Positions 36,701 to 45,686 of a DNA stretch of 64,000 bases are shown here, in pieces. Positions within the stretch are counted from its first letter, which is position 1. Every line of letters begins with the position of its first letter. The position numbers were made by a program, and so were the translations under genes. Where the stretch lies: assembly GCF_001540865.1 (NCBI RefSeq), contig NC_033636.1:1897197-1961196 (forward strand). Reading direction: 5' to 3'. Below the pieces are notes generated by a model. The model was not told the DNA's origin. It saw nothing but the letters and a program-made list of their open reading frames with translations, and searched no databases. Source of the DNA: Ananas comosus. Its lineage: Eukaryota > Streptophyta > Magnoliopsida > Poales > Bromeliaceae.

Positions 36701-37596
36701 GGATTAGTCTTCGCATTTGTATCGTTGTATTACATGTTATTAATCATTCAATCAGGCCTCTTAGTAGCGAGAATCGATATCGAATTCTCATACCAATGTG
36801 TGTAATCCTTAATTCGATGATAACTTAAATGGAATAAGAACAGAAAGCAAAACCAAGAAAAAAACTTACTAGGAGTAAGCTCTCCCTCAACACGACCTTC
36901 TACTTCACCATTGCATCTGCATCCATCCCGCAATTCTGAACCTCTCCCAGCTACAAAAGACCGTGCTTCGCCCCTCTTCCTGCGGCTCGTTGGAACCACC
37001 ACCACCCCATTCAAGACGCCCTTTTTCTTGCAAGAATCTCCATTTCCCTGCCCCGACGACAAACCCCCACCCTTCTTCGCGGCCCGACCCTTGATCAGCG
37101 GCCTCAGCGGGAAAGCCCTAACCCGGCCGACCTCACCGAGGATCAAGCACCCCATCGCCGCCGCCATCGCGTAGATCGGGGTCGATAATTCGATCACCGC
37201 GCACTTGCTCAGCTCGACAACGGCCGCGGCCTCTGAGGTCCGCGCGGCGAGGATCCAGATCTGGGCGGCGGCGAGGGAGTGGAGGGCGACGGCGTTGACG
37301 GATCCGGCGAGGCGGACGCCGAGGCCGAAGGGGAGGGCGTCGACGGCGAGGCCCCGCGCCGCGGGAGCGGCGGGGGCACGGGGGTTGAGGGCGAGCGAGG
37401 CGGGGGCGAAGGCCGAGGCGCGGGAGGGGAGGGACCAGGCGCGGAGGAGGACGGAGGCGGAGGGGGAGGGGGAGGCGGCGAGGAAGAGGACATGGGCGGG
37501 AGAGGAGGGCGAGAGAGGATGCGTGACGAAGCATCGCGGCGGCCGATGGAGGACGAGATGGGGGGCAGAGAGGTAGAGAGGATGAGGAGGCAAGAT
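26064..37596 (-). CDS. Beta-propeller-like conserved plant protein, function unknown
   Basis: Minus-strand exons: about 37596-36870, 27621-27295, 26339-26259, 26092-26064 (TGA). Every intron is GT-AG and all junctions are phase 1, giving about 387 residues. Four WD-like beta segments are visible: LAGSVNAVALHSLAAAQIWI; AVIELSTPIYAMAAAMGCLI followed by GEVGRVRAFPLRPLIKGR; KAVSVHALSKNKFLILDSVG followed by DLHVLSLRN; and RDIVPISSNAVLVLGQG with NIFVYGTA at the C-terminus. This suggests a degenerate propeller used for protein contacts; no enzyme motif is present. I recognise the pattern as a conserved plant protein but cannot name it. Exon 1 is very GC-rich, the rest is AT-rich. Odd points: there is no in-frame ATG before the conserved region, so the 5' limit is only estimated; the nearest upstream ATG (37765) is in another frame. 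The first intron is 9.2 kb. Confidence 0.8.
26491..26519 (+). repeat. Poly-A run (29 bp)
   Basis: Uninterrupted A run inside the second intron of the minus-strand beta-propeller-like gene, hence poly-T in the transcript. Confidence 0.9.
26895..27278. mobile_element. MITE in intron 2 of the beta-propeller-like gene
   Basis: It begins TGGGTAAAAATGTACGAAG and ends TTTGTACATTTTTACCCA, an inverted pair, and the inner parts (CTGAATTGGGGATTTTGTTAA and TTAACAGAATCCCCGATTCA) are also inverted. Its edge lies about 15 bp from the 5' splice site at 27294. Confidence 0.75.
27712..27773 (+). repeat. Compound (TA)n(GA)n microsatellite
   Basis: About 14 TA units run straight into about 16 GA units, and the array directly abuts the MITE at 27776. 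Confidence 0.93.
27776..28290. mobile_element. Foldback MITE with GGAGGCCTC ends, intron 1
   Basis: The left end (GGAGGCCTCCGCGCTTGTAA, then TTTTCGATGATAGGACATCC) is the inverted complement of the right end (GGATGTCGTATCATCGAAAA, then TTACAAGCACAGAGGCCTCC). The interior is also partly self-complementary (AGAAACCAAATTTCATAATT against AATTATGAAATTTGGTTTTT). The related copy at 53262-53695 lies in a symplekin intron. Confidence 0.8.
28291..31827 (-). other. Intron 1 of the beta-propeller-like gene, distal part
   Basis: No coding exon seen. An imperfect inverted repeat built on GGGCTGCATTCACAGTTTCT (about 28409) and AGAAACCGTGAATGCAGCCC (about 28536) spans 28400-28560. Local tandem words built on CATATGCGGC/ATATGTGG occur at 30090-30590. 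Otherwise AT-rich. Confidence 0.5.
31828..32097. mobile_element. Tourist-like MITE
   Basis: It begins GGGCACATTTGACTTGGGAA and ends GCAAACCAAACATGTCC; the ends are imperfect inverted complements of the GGGC(A)TGTTTGG type. It is flanked by TTA on the left and TAA on the right. The interior is full of ATTCCAATTCC words, as in the 32846 element. Confidence 0.65.
32846..33479. mobile_element. Tourist/Harbinger-type MITE with TTA target duplication
   Basis: It begins GGGCATGTTTGGTT and ends AACCAAACATGCCC, a perfect inverted pair, with TTA at 32843-32845 and 33480-33482. The 634-bp interior is AT-rich and non-coding. Its last 251 bp form part of the duplicated block seen again at 35509. Confidence 0.88.
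33229..33763 (+). repeat. Direct duplication, copy A (about 540 bp)
   Basis: From AAGTTGAATTTAAAATATAA to GTCAAAATTTAGC this matches 35509-36060 with only scattered differences. It comprises the end of the Tourist MITE and the first two thirds of a second MITE (starting 33517), which is cut off at 33763. Confidence 0.9.
33768..35482 (+). mobile_element. Single LTR with primer site, between the duplicated blocks
   Basis: The segment starts TGTGAAAGAAAG and ends GGGCGTGACA, giving TG...CA borders. After an 8-base spacer comes TGGTATCA (35491), the beginning of an initiator-Met-tRNA primer site, and only about ten more bases follow. So this looks like a 1.7-kb 5' LTR plus primer site with the rest of the element lost. 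Length and spacer suggest Ty3-gypsy. It contains degenerate repeats of CACCTAATGCCAA (33823, 33889, 34033). No second LTR or coding domain was found. Confidence 0.55.
35509..36060 (+). repeat. Direct duplication, copy A'
   Basis: Second copy of 33229-33763. Here the block begins abruptly inside the Tourist MITE but continues into a complete second MITE (35814-36184). Confidence 0.9.
35814..36184. mobile_element. MITE with 8-bp target duplication
   Basis: It begins GGGTAAATTACACTTTTGGT and ends CACCAAAAGTGTAATTTACCC, an inverted pair, with AATATATA on both sides (35806-35813, 36185-36192). An 8-bp duplication suggests the hAT superfamily, but the A/T-rich site makes chance agreement possible. 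Confidence 0.78.
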
Positions 37597-37859
37597 GGGA
37601 AGAGGAGGGGGAGAGTCGGAGAGAGAGGAGCAAGGGGCGAGGAATGGAGGAGAGGGAGGAGGAGAGGGCTCGGAGAGGAGAGAGACCGCGGCCGAGCGGG
37701 TGAGGGGGAGGGAATGAATTGTGGGCGTGGAGAGGCGCGCGGCAGCGCGAGGCGGACGGAGGCATAACCGGCCGCGTGTTGCGGATAGTAGCCTAAGCGG
37801 GCATAGTGATTGGATGTCGGGATGGTAAGCGAGAAGGATCAAACGGGAGGGTGGTTTTG

Positions 37860-37866
37860 ATATATA
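37860..37866 (-). promoter_or_regulatory. Putative TATA box of the beta-propeller-like gene
   Basis: The minus strand reads CTATATATC about 265 bases before the estimated start of the conserved reading frame. It sits at the transition from AT-rich flank to the GC-rich first exon. Confidence 0.5.
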
Positions 37867-38204
37867 GGACCACTGCTGTTGAGACTTTGAGGATAGTAAT
37901 TGCTCTACAGTTCTTTTTTTTATTTTATAAAAAAAATTAATTGATTATATAATTTTTTAAAAAAATTATTTGATTAAATAGTCTTTTACCATCAACTTAA
38001 CGCCAAAGTGGATGAAACTATACAAGACGGTAAAGCGGTCACCGTCTTCAGAAAGACGATGAATCATCTTTATTGTCTTTTAAATTTTCTATAGCTTTCA
38101 AATTTATTCTAAACAAATACAAACCGCTCAATCCAAGCCGCCACCGCCCCCATCGAAGCTGGTTTTGAATTCCTTCACAAAAAAAGGATTTTGATGAGAA
38201 AGAG

Positions 38205-38697
38205 TGACGTCGGAACTTAAAGGGGACGAGAAGATAGAACAAATATGAATCGATAAACACTTGACCTGTCTTAGAATCTACTACGTCGAACTCGAGTATA
38301 CTCACCACTATACAGAATCCACCAACACAATGATTGAGCAACACTCTTCTCTCACAATAAATCAATCTAACAGATAGAAGTAAGAAGAAATTCTTCTTTT
38401 CAAATAAAAGTAGAAACTTCAACTCAACTTAACTTATTTATTATCATAAAATTGTTATATATATACAGGCTTACAAAAAATCTTTCAATGTTCTTACGCA
38501 TTAACTCACTTATAATTTTCACAAAAAATCTAAATGACATTTCTAGAAATACTATAAGCTACACATTATTCTAGACTACCATAATTTTTTTAAGAAAACA
38601 AAAAAGACAATTTATAAAAAAACTAAGGGACACATTTATTTCAAAACTATTATTTTTTGAGCAATGCCTTCATCCATCAATTTCAAGAATGGTGTCA
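38205..38697 (-). repeat. gypsy 3' LTR
   Basis: It matches 44320-44795 throughout, with the shared blocks TCTTCTCTCACAA and TTTCTTACGCATTAA-like words. It ends GGTGTCA next to a purine-rich tract on the minus strand (CAACAGGAGAAGCA). Confidence 0.85.
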
Positions 38698-38898
38698 TGC
38701 TTCTCCTGTTGAAAAGAATTAATCCTCAAGTTTGGTATGTAGATCGTTTTTATAATACCGTGAAAGATCTACAATATTGAAAGTCGCCGAAATATTATAA
38801 TTAACAGGCAACTCGATTATATAGGCATTCTCTCATATTCTCTTAAGCACCTTGAATAGTCCATCTGCCCTTGGTTTAAGCATACCACGTCGGCCTTG

Positions 38899-39183
38899 TC
38901 AAAAGCGCTCCTTGCAAAGATGCACCCACACTAAATCCCTCCTCTTTGAAGGTTGCCAATTTGCGATATTTGTTAGCAGCCTTATTAGGTTAGTAGCACT
39001 CGGCAGTAGGTCGATACAATGTTGGATCTCCCGTAAATGTGGAAGGGCGAGTGGAATCTTCTCCAGTATTACATCTTGAAACTCGTGAATAAAAGATTCA
39101 ATAATAGAAGGTATTTCATTCTCTATTTTATTTTCCTCTACGATAAGTAAAGTATAGGCCTCATTGGACCTTGATCCTGACAA
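38899..39183 (-). pseudogene. gypsy reverse transcriptase N-terminal fragment
   Basis: The frame contains SFIHEFQDVI, PLALPHLREIQHCIDLLP and further fragments matching the spacer between protease and RT in plant Ty3-gypsy polyproteins (family form PPLRDIQHHIDLVPG). It breaks before the catalytic YxDD box, which is absent from the window. Confidence 0.75.
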
Positions 39184-39396
39184 CTCCTTAAGAAATAGTG
39201 ATTTAGAGCATAAGCTTTTATCCTATTCTATAGAAAGTTGGGATAAATGCTTAGGTTTGGATGGATCTAATGTGACTTTAACGCCATTTTTGGTAAAGGT
39301 ATAAGTGTTCTTAAAGCCATTAAGCATGACTTTTCTATCACAATGCTAAAGACATCCAAAAAGTAAGTGACATGCATCCATAGAGATGACATCACA

Positions 39397-39660
39397 TCAC
39401 ACCTCATCTTTATAATTTTTTCCAATAGAGAAGTAAATCAAGCATATTTTCTCCACTTTCACATCACTTTCTTTCTTAAGCCAAGAGAGCTTATATGGTT
39501 GGGGATGTTTCTCTACATGAAGTTGTAGTTTTTCTATCATAGTAATAGAAACCACATTTTCACAACTATCTCCATCTATAATAACATTAGATATTTTGCC
39601 ATGAAAAGTGCACCATGTGAAAAATATTGTTGCAAAGCCAATCATCATTCTTGACGGATG
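39397..39660 (-). pseudogene. gypsy aspartic protease-like fragment
   Basis: SNVIIDGDSCENVVSITMIE holds the retropepsin-like active-site motif in a variant form (IDGDS, where plant gypsy elements usually show IDGGS). It is followed by KHPQPYKLSWLKKESDVKV and the SIGKNYKDEV segment. An upstream stop separates it from gag. Confidence 0.75.
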
Positions 39661-39666
39661 TAGTGC

Positions 39667-40570
39667 TTAAGGCTTGCTGTATGACAAGAGCCTCACCTCC
39701 ATTGCCATAAGTGACTTCATCTTTCTTTTCAACCTCTTTATTATACACGAGTGATGTAGTTTCAAGACATTCATTTTCATTAGATGTCTCCTCCAAGAGA
39801 GTAACAATTCTTTTATTTGGATATTCAGAGGCAATGTGTCCGAGGTCTTGACATTTGTAGCATCGCCGTGGGTTGGAGTTAGAAAAACTAGGATGACTGG
39901 AAGCAGCCACCATCTCTTGTTTTTGTGAAGATTTTTGGGATACGGCCTTAGAAGCTTCAGAAGAACTCTCCCGATTAGAAGTGTTCTCACGGCCTATGGA
40001 TCAAGTACCACTGGCATTTTATAGGCAACGCTCTTCCTTTGCCTTGAGTTGCCTCTTTGCCTTAATCGCAAACTTGTAGACATTATTGTATGCCCAATAA
40101 TGTTGAACGTTAATGATGTCGAAAGTCTCACGATGAAACCTACCAAGAAACCGAGCGATAGTTTGCTCATTCGGTTCATAAATGCCACACCACATATCAA
40201 ACTCCTATGAGTACTCCTCAACGGAGCGATTCTCTTATTTCAGGCAGTAAAACTTAAGAAAAATATTTTGCATATAGTGTTTTGGTAAATACTTCTTCTT
40301 GAGTTCTTTCTTCATTTTCTCCCAAGTTTGTATTTTTTATTTTCCTTCATGAGCTCGTCGAATTTTGAGTTACTCCTACCAAATAAATGTATGCTTTTTA
40401 AACTTGATGGCCAAAGGCTTTACTTTACAGTACTCGAGTACCTCTTCATATTCAAATATCCACTCTACAGTGTGAAGCCAATCAGTGAACTCATTATGTT
40501 GCATCCTTTTTTCGAACTCAGGAATATTAACTTTGATGCCGAGATCCCGACAGAACTCATACAAAAAAAT
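39667..40570 (-). pseudogene. gypsy gag, C-terminal part with broken zinc knuckle
   Basis: Fragments include DLGIKVNIPEFEKRMQHNEF and DWLHTVEWIFEYEEVLEY (40564-40376), typical of plant gypsy gag, then a Ser-rich stretch and CYKCQDLGHIASEYP. That is a CX2CX4HX4C knuckle whose last Cys has become Tyr. Several frameshifts occur. At about 40571 the gag is interrupted by unrelated AT-rich DNA. Confidence 0.78.
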
Positions 40571-43500
40571 TAATAATTAGTCGCATATATAAATATTGTT
40601 ATATGAATAAGAAATATATCTAGATCTTTTAACAACATTTAAAGATTAATGTTGTCTATGCCCGTGTTGCTAAATCATTTAGCAGCATATAGAAAATTGT
40701 TGCTGATACTGAATGGTAGCAACACTTGATAAATATGAGTAGAGCTACTATACTATCGGAAGCATAAATTGGTTGGTGCTTTTGATTTTTTAGTTTTTAG
40801 ATCAACTCATTGATCATTTCTAACTATTGGATTAATATTATTAACCAATGCGGACCACTCAACCCTAGGGGGACCACTCAACCCTAAGGGGACCGCTGTC
40901 ATCCCAACCGTAGAATCTTTGATTCAATGGCTAAAAAATCGGAAGCACCAACTACTTTATACTTCCGATAGCATAGTAGCTCTACACGACAAATATTGCT
41001 ATAGATAAATTTGATAAGATATTTTCAAAATAATTGTATATGTAATGTAATTAATTCTTACATTAATAAATACTGCTAATTCATTTTGAATTTTTTTGTC
41101 ATAATTGACAATTGTAGCATTTAAAATTAATTTAATTAAATTATTATTAATTTTTTGATTAATTATTATATTCATAATTTATAAAACTCACTCATACCAA
41201 ATAACAAACAATAATGTACATGATAGATATCAATCAAAATTCTAATTAATATATATATAATATAATTAATTTGAAGAACAATGTTATACATTAGATATTA
41301 AAAAATATCACAAATTGTTTGATACAAAAGGTATCTAATAAAATGATAGTAGTATAAATACTATCATAATAAAATGAAAGCTAATTACTTCACGAACATT
41401 TCTTCAATTTGAACTTACCATGATGTATGTAGCTCTACTTGTGCTTAACCTTTTAAAAAAGAGTATCTAAAAATTAAATTTGATTTACAAAGTTATAAAA
41501 TATAATAAAAAAATTTAAAAGAAAAATTAGTATTTTGTGCATAAAAACGTATATGGTCAAGCCACCGATACACCTACGATATCTCTAATGGTCAAATAAC
41601 TTTTATAAGGTCTTAACAATGGCCCATTGCGAAGTATTGGTACATCTATCTAAACTTTCCAATATTGTGATCCTAACTCAACTCTTACTTTCGTCGTGGA
41701 ATTTTTACTTAATATATAACCTCTTACCACGTTACCATAATACCTTTTTAAACTTTTCAAATACACTTCATTTCCACCCTTCAATCAACAAAGAAACAAA
41801 TCAAATATTACATGCATTTTGATGAAAGAAATATATAAAAATAACAAAAAGAAAAATAATAAAAAACATCAAGAAGATAACCCGACCATCTAATAGGATG
41901 AGAAAATTCTTCACAATATTTTTAGCTCAATGTGTCTGTAACAAAATGTCTAATATACTTAGCCAATATTATTTTTCAATATTATAAATCAATCCGACAA
42001 GAAACATATAGCTGTAAATGATCTAAGGTATCATGTATTTTTAATTGCGTTACATTTATAACTATATACAATCAAAAACTTAAATTAAAATAATAGCTTC
42101 ATAATTTTAATTATTTCAACAAAATTAATAATGTTAATATACCTTTAATAAATAAAATTTAGAATAATCAACGGCTAATAGAAAATAGAACCATTAAATT
42201 TAATTAAATTGTTAACTGAATTAACTAAAACAACTCAAATTCAATATGAAGTTGATAAGTTATTTTTAAAAAGATCTATTTCAATAGGAGAAATTCTCTA
42301 TATATTTTCACCACTATTTATATGAAAGAAAGGATAAAAATTATAGATGCGTAATTAAAATTCAAAAAAATTAAGGGCACATTAGTAGGGCCATAAATTT
42401 CAAAAATCAAATAATAATCAAAGCTAATTTAAGCCAATAGCACTAAAAAAAACATATAATATATAAAAATATCTAAACCAACAATAAAAATACAATTCAA
42501 AAGAGTAGTTTTTACTATTTCCACCCAGTTAAAAAGCTACAAAGACTTTTTATTGAAAAATAAAATGCCATGAAAAGCTCCAAAAACTATTTCTCCTCAG
42601 AGGAGGGGACTACAACTAGCGGACCATAACCACATATGTTAATTAAAAAATCTAATATTATGACAATAAAAAAGTATAGACACTATTTAATTCCATATAT
42701 TTGAGAATCAGGAGGAGAAAAAGATGCACCAAGTTAAGGAAAAAGAAACTGCCCAAGCTTTTTCCGCTTGTAAAGGCTGCGATGGCTTTTTTTTTTTTTT
42801 TTTTGAAACGGGTAGCTAGCTAACTAGTTAAGTAAAAAGCCCACTTTATTTTATTTCAAATCCTAAGTTTGCCCTATTCGACACCCCCTCCAAAGAAAAA
42901 AAAAAAATCATATATGAAATAGAAAAATTTAACCACACTATTTAATGTGCTAAATATTAAATTAGTATATTAAATAATTTATATATAGTAAATATTAAAA
43001 TAAATATCTGTATATTATATATATAAAATAATTTTTTTACGAGTCTATTTTCGGCATCGGGTACCGATAAAAATAATAATTCCAATCGGAATTTATTGAA
43101 TTTTTATTTTTTATACCCATAATCGAACCAATACATCTTTACTATGGATTAAACCCGACACATTTGGGTTTGGGGTTGAGTTAATTTTCAGTATCTTTTC
43201 TCATTTACATGACTAAAAATAGCAAATATTGTATTGTGGCTTTAATTAATTGATCAAATTAATAATTTACATTTACAATTAAAATTAAAGAATTCCAATG
43301 TAAATTTAAATTTAGAATTAAAATTAATAATACAAATTCAAATATGTAATTTACTACAACATTCATATTCAAGTTAAAATGTATTACTAAAATTAGTTCC
43401 AAAATCAAATTTAAATTTGAATTTTATGTTTGAATTGTAAACTGAAATTTGAATTCATATCTTAAACAACTATTAAATTTATAATTTTAATTCATATATA

Positions 43501-43990
43501 AAATTTATAATTTGATATCCAAATTTTTAATTAAAAATTTAAGTTAAAAAATTAAACATTTATTTTTTACCTAAGCTTTAATTCAATTTAAAACTATAAG
43601 TTAATTAAAAAATATATAAGTTTGTATATGTGGGCAAATTAGTTTGACCACTAATAAATTTCCATGCACTTGTTTGTGCATCTAGGACATTTCTTAATTA
43701 ACTACCAATATTTTGTATAACTTATGTTATTTTCATAGTTATTTTATAATTATTCTTGTATACAAGTTTTAAATATTAATTCTTATTGTGAAATATAATA
43801 AATATTAATTCTTATTTTCATAGTTATTTTATAATTATTATCGTATACAAGTTTTAAATATTAATTCTTATTGTGGCAGATAATACTATATGCCGGTAAT
43901 TATAGTCTTTAGCAATGTTTATTATATAATGTTGGTGAATTTATATATTCAGCAACACTTTTATTTGTGTGTTAAATAGTAGCATATTCT
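40571..43990. mobile_element. AT-rich insertion splitting gypsy gag
   Basis: About 3.4 kb of very AT-rich DNA with no coding capacity separates the two halves of gag. Both ends carry similar words: CAGCATATAG, GTAGCAACACTTGATAAATA and TTGCTATAG on the left; TTCAGCAACACTTTTA, TAGTAGCATATTC and ATTGCTAG on the right. This suggests subterminal repeats of a DNA transposon. A direct repeat of TAATTATT..GTATACAAGTTTTAAA-type sequence occurs at about 43736-43873. Family unknown. Confidence 0.5.
40737..40987. mobile_element. Mutator-type MITE nested in the AT-rich insertion
   Basis: It begins GAGTAGAGCTACTATACTAT and ends ATAGCATAGTAGCTCTACAC, an inverted pair of about 27 bp. The flanks are GATAAATAT (40728-40736) and GACAAATAT (40988-40996), a 9-bp target duplication with one mismatch. 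The interior has a tandem GGACCACTCAACCCTA pair. Non-coding. Confidence 0.88.
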
Positions 43991-44290
43991 TAAATATTGC
44001 TAGAAAAATATTAGTAAATATTAATATTATTGTAATGAGGTTGCCATCGTAGAAAACCTTCCTCATTAGGTGCCCTTTTACGAGCATTATTAAAAATGTT
44101 GATATTCTCCTTGTCTTCTTGCTTTGAACTATGATGGGAATCATCATATTCTAAAGCTTTAAAACGAGCAAGTCGCTTCTCAAGAAGTCACACTTGTCTC
44201 CGCAAGTCATCTTCCCTCTCAACATCCTGTAAATCTCGCTCGCGCATTGCAGGATCCTCCATGTACATACCACAATTTCGGTTGTTGGCT
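43991..44290 (-). pseudogene. gypsy gag, N-terminal part
   Basis: Just inside the primer site the minus strand reads MYMEDPAMRERDLQDVEREDD, followed by frameshifted basic and acidic segments. This is a typical gag start for the family. It stops at the AT-rich insertion. Confidence 0.6.
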
Positions 44291-44319
44291 ATCTTGAACA
44301 TAGGGCTCTAGTACCAATC

Positions 44320-44795
44320 TGACGCCAGAACTTAGAGGGGACGCGAAGATAGTACAAATACAAATCGATAAATACTCGATCTGTCGTAGAATCCACTATG
44401 TCAAACTCGAGTACACTTACCACTATATAGAATCCACAAACACAATGGTTGATCAATACTCTTCTCTCACAAAAAATCTATCTAAAAGAAAAGAGTAAGA
44501 AGAAATCCTTCTTCTCAAATAAAAGTAGAAACTCCAACTTGTTTATTATTATAAAATTGTTACATATATATAGGCTTACAAAAGACCTTTCAATTTTCTT
44601 ACGCATTAATTCATTTATAATTTTCATAGAAAAACTAAAAAATATTTCTAAGAATACTAAAAGTCACACATTATTCTAAACTACCATAAATTTTTTTTTT
44701 TAAAATAATTTATAGAAAAACTAACACATTTATTTTAAAATTATCATTTATTAAGTGAGTAATGACTCCATTCATCAATTTCAAGGATAGTGTGA
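44320..44795 (-). repeat. gypsy 5' LTR
   Basis: Direct copy of 38205-38697 with many small differences, so the element is old. Its end abuts a GA-rich tract (44791-44815). Confidence 0.85.
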
Positions 44796-44920
44796 GAGAG
44801 AGAAAGGGGAGGGGGCGATGATTTGATTGTTTGGGTGCTATAGTGTGTTGATAGTGTATAGATTGATAAATTCTATACCCACCAGATTTTCACTATAATT
44901 CTAGTATTCATCATAACTTA

Positions 44921-45340
44921 TTGGGCCTGAAAGAAGCCCACAAACTTTTAGGGGAGTTTACAAGTTTGAAAAACAAATGGCCGGGCCTCCCATGCCCACA
45001 GCTTCTTTTATATATCGAAGGATTTCTAAAATCAATCGAGAGTCCGCCTTCGCTCGCTCGCTCGGTCGCCCTCTCTGTCTCTGTCTCTCTCTCTCTCTCT
45101 TCTCCCCTCCCCTCTCCTTCCCCGACCTCTCTCCCCTTCTCTTTCTTTCTCCCTCTCTCGTTTCCTCCTCTTCCCACGCACGTCCCCCTCACGTGCTCTT
45201 CGTCGACCCTCTTCTCCCGAAACCCTAGATCGGTACCCGCTCTAACTCCCAAAACCCTAGGGCTAGGGCTAGGGCTAGGGCTAGGGCTAGGGCTAGGGTT
45301 AGGAGGCGTCACCCTAATTAAGGGCTCAGCTTGCGCCGTA
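44921..45340 (+). promoter_or_regulatory. Promoter and 5' UTR of the symplekin-like gene
   Basis: TATATAT at 45009-45015 is a plausible TATA box. Downstream are TCGCTCGCTCGC, a long CT-rich tract (45068-45170) of the kind common in plant 5' leaders, and AAACCCTAG telo-box words (45220-45228 and 45252-45260). A minus-strand 133-codon ORF here is only composition. Confidence 0.55.
45251..45303 (+). repeat. (AGGGCT)n telomere-variant repeat
   Basis: AAAACCCT is followed by about seven AGGGCT units ending AGGGTTAGG, in the 5' leader about 40 bases before the start codon. Confidence 0.93.
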
Positions 45341-45652
45341 ATGGAGCTCGACGACCGCCGCCGGAGCGGCGCGGCAGCGGCGGCGCCGCCTCCGCCCGAG
45401 CGCGCCGTTCGGGCTTCTCGCGCCGATTCTTCTCGTGTCCTCGAGTATGATCCCCGCTCCCCTGTCCTCTCGATATTTGTGTGTTAATTTTGTTTGTGTA
45501 GTTTTGTTTTCAAGAAATTAAGATAGGCGACAAATTTTTCATGGCGTGTTCGCTTAATTTGTTCGGTGGGAGGAGTAAGCAATTGGCGCGGGGGATTTGT
45601 TTAGGGTTTTGTACTGCAATAATTGGGAATCACTATATTTTTCGGAAGATTT

Positions 45653-45686
<34 letters not shown>

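Larger units (their letters stand above)
38205..44795 (-). mobile_element. Decayed Ty3-gypsy retrotransposon with two LTRs
   Basis: Direct repeats at 38205-38697 and 44320-44795 start TGACG on the plus strand. On the minus strand the element reads 5' LTR, a degenerate primer site TGGTACTAGAGCCC (about 44314-44301), gag, protease and the first part of reverse transcriptase, then a purine-rich tract and the 3' LTR. Flanking pentamers AAGAG and GAGAG agree at four of five bases. Most of pol (RT core, RNase H, integrase) is gone, while gag is split by the 40571-43990 insertion. The copy is not autonomous. Confidence 0.83.

Noticed and set aside
37133..37767. Long overlapping ORFs on both strands in the GC-rich exon
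   Set aside because: Low-complexity Pro/Arg/Gly/Glu sequence caused by high GC; only the frame continuing into the other exons is conserved.
44911..45312. 133-codon minus-strand ORF upstream of symplekin
   Set aside because: It is the complement of CT-rich and AGGGCT repeats in the leader.
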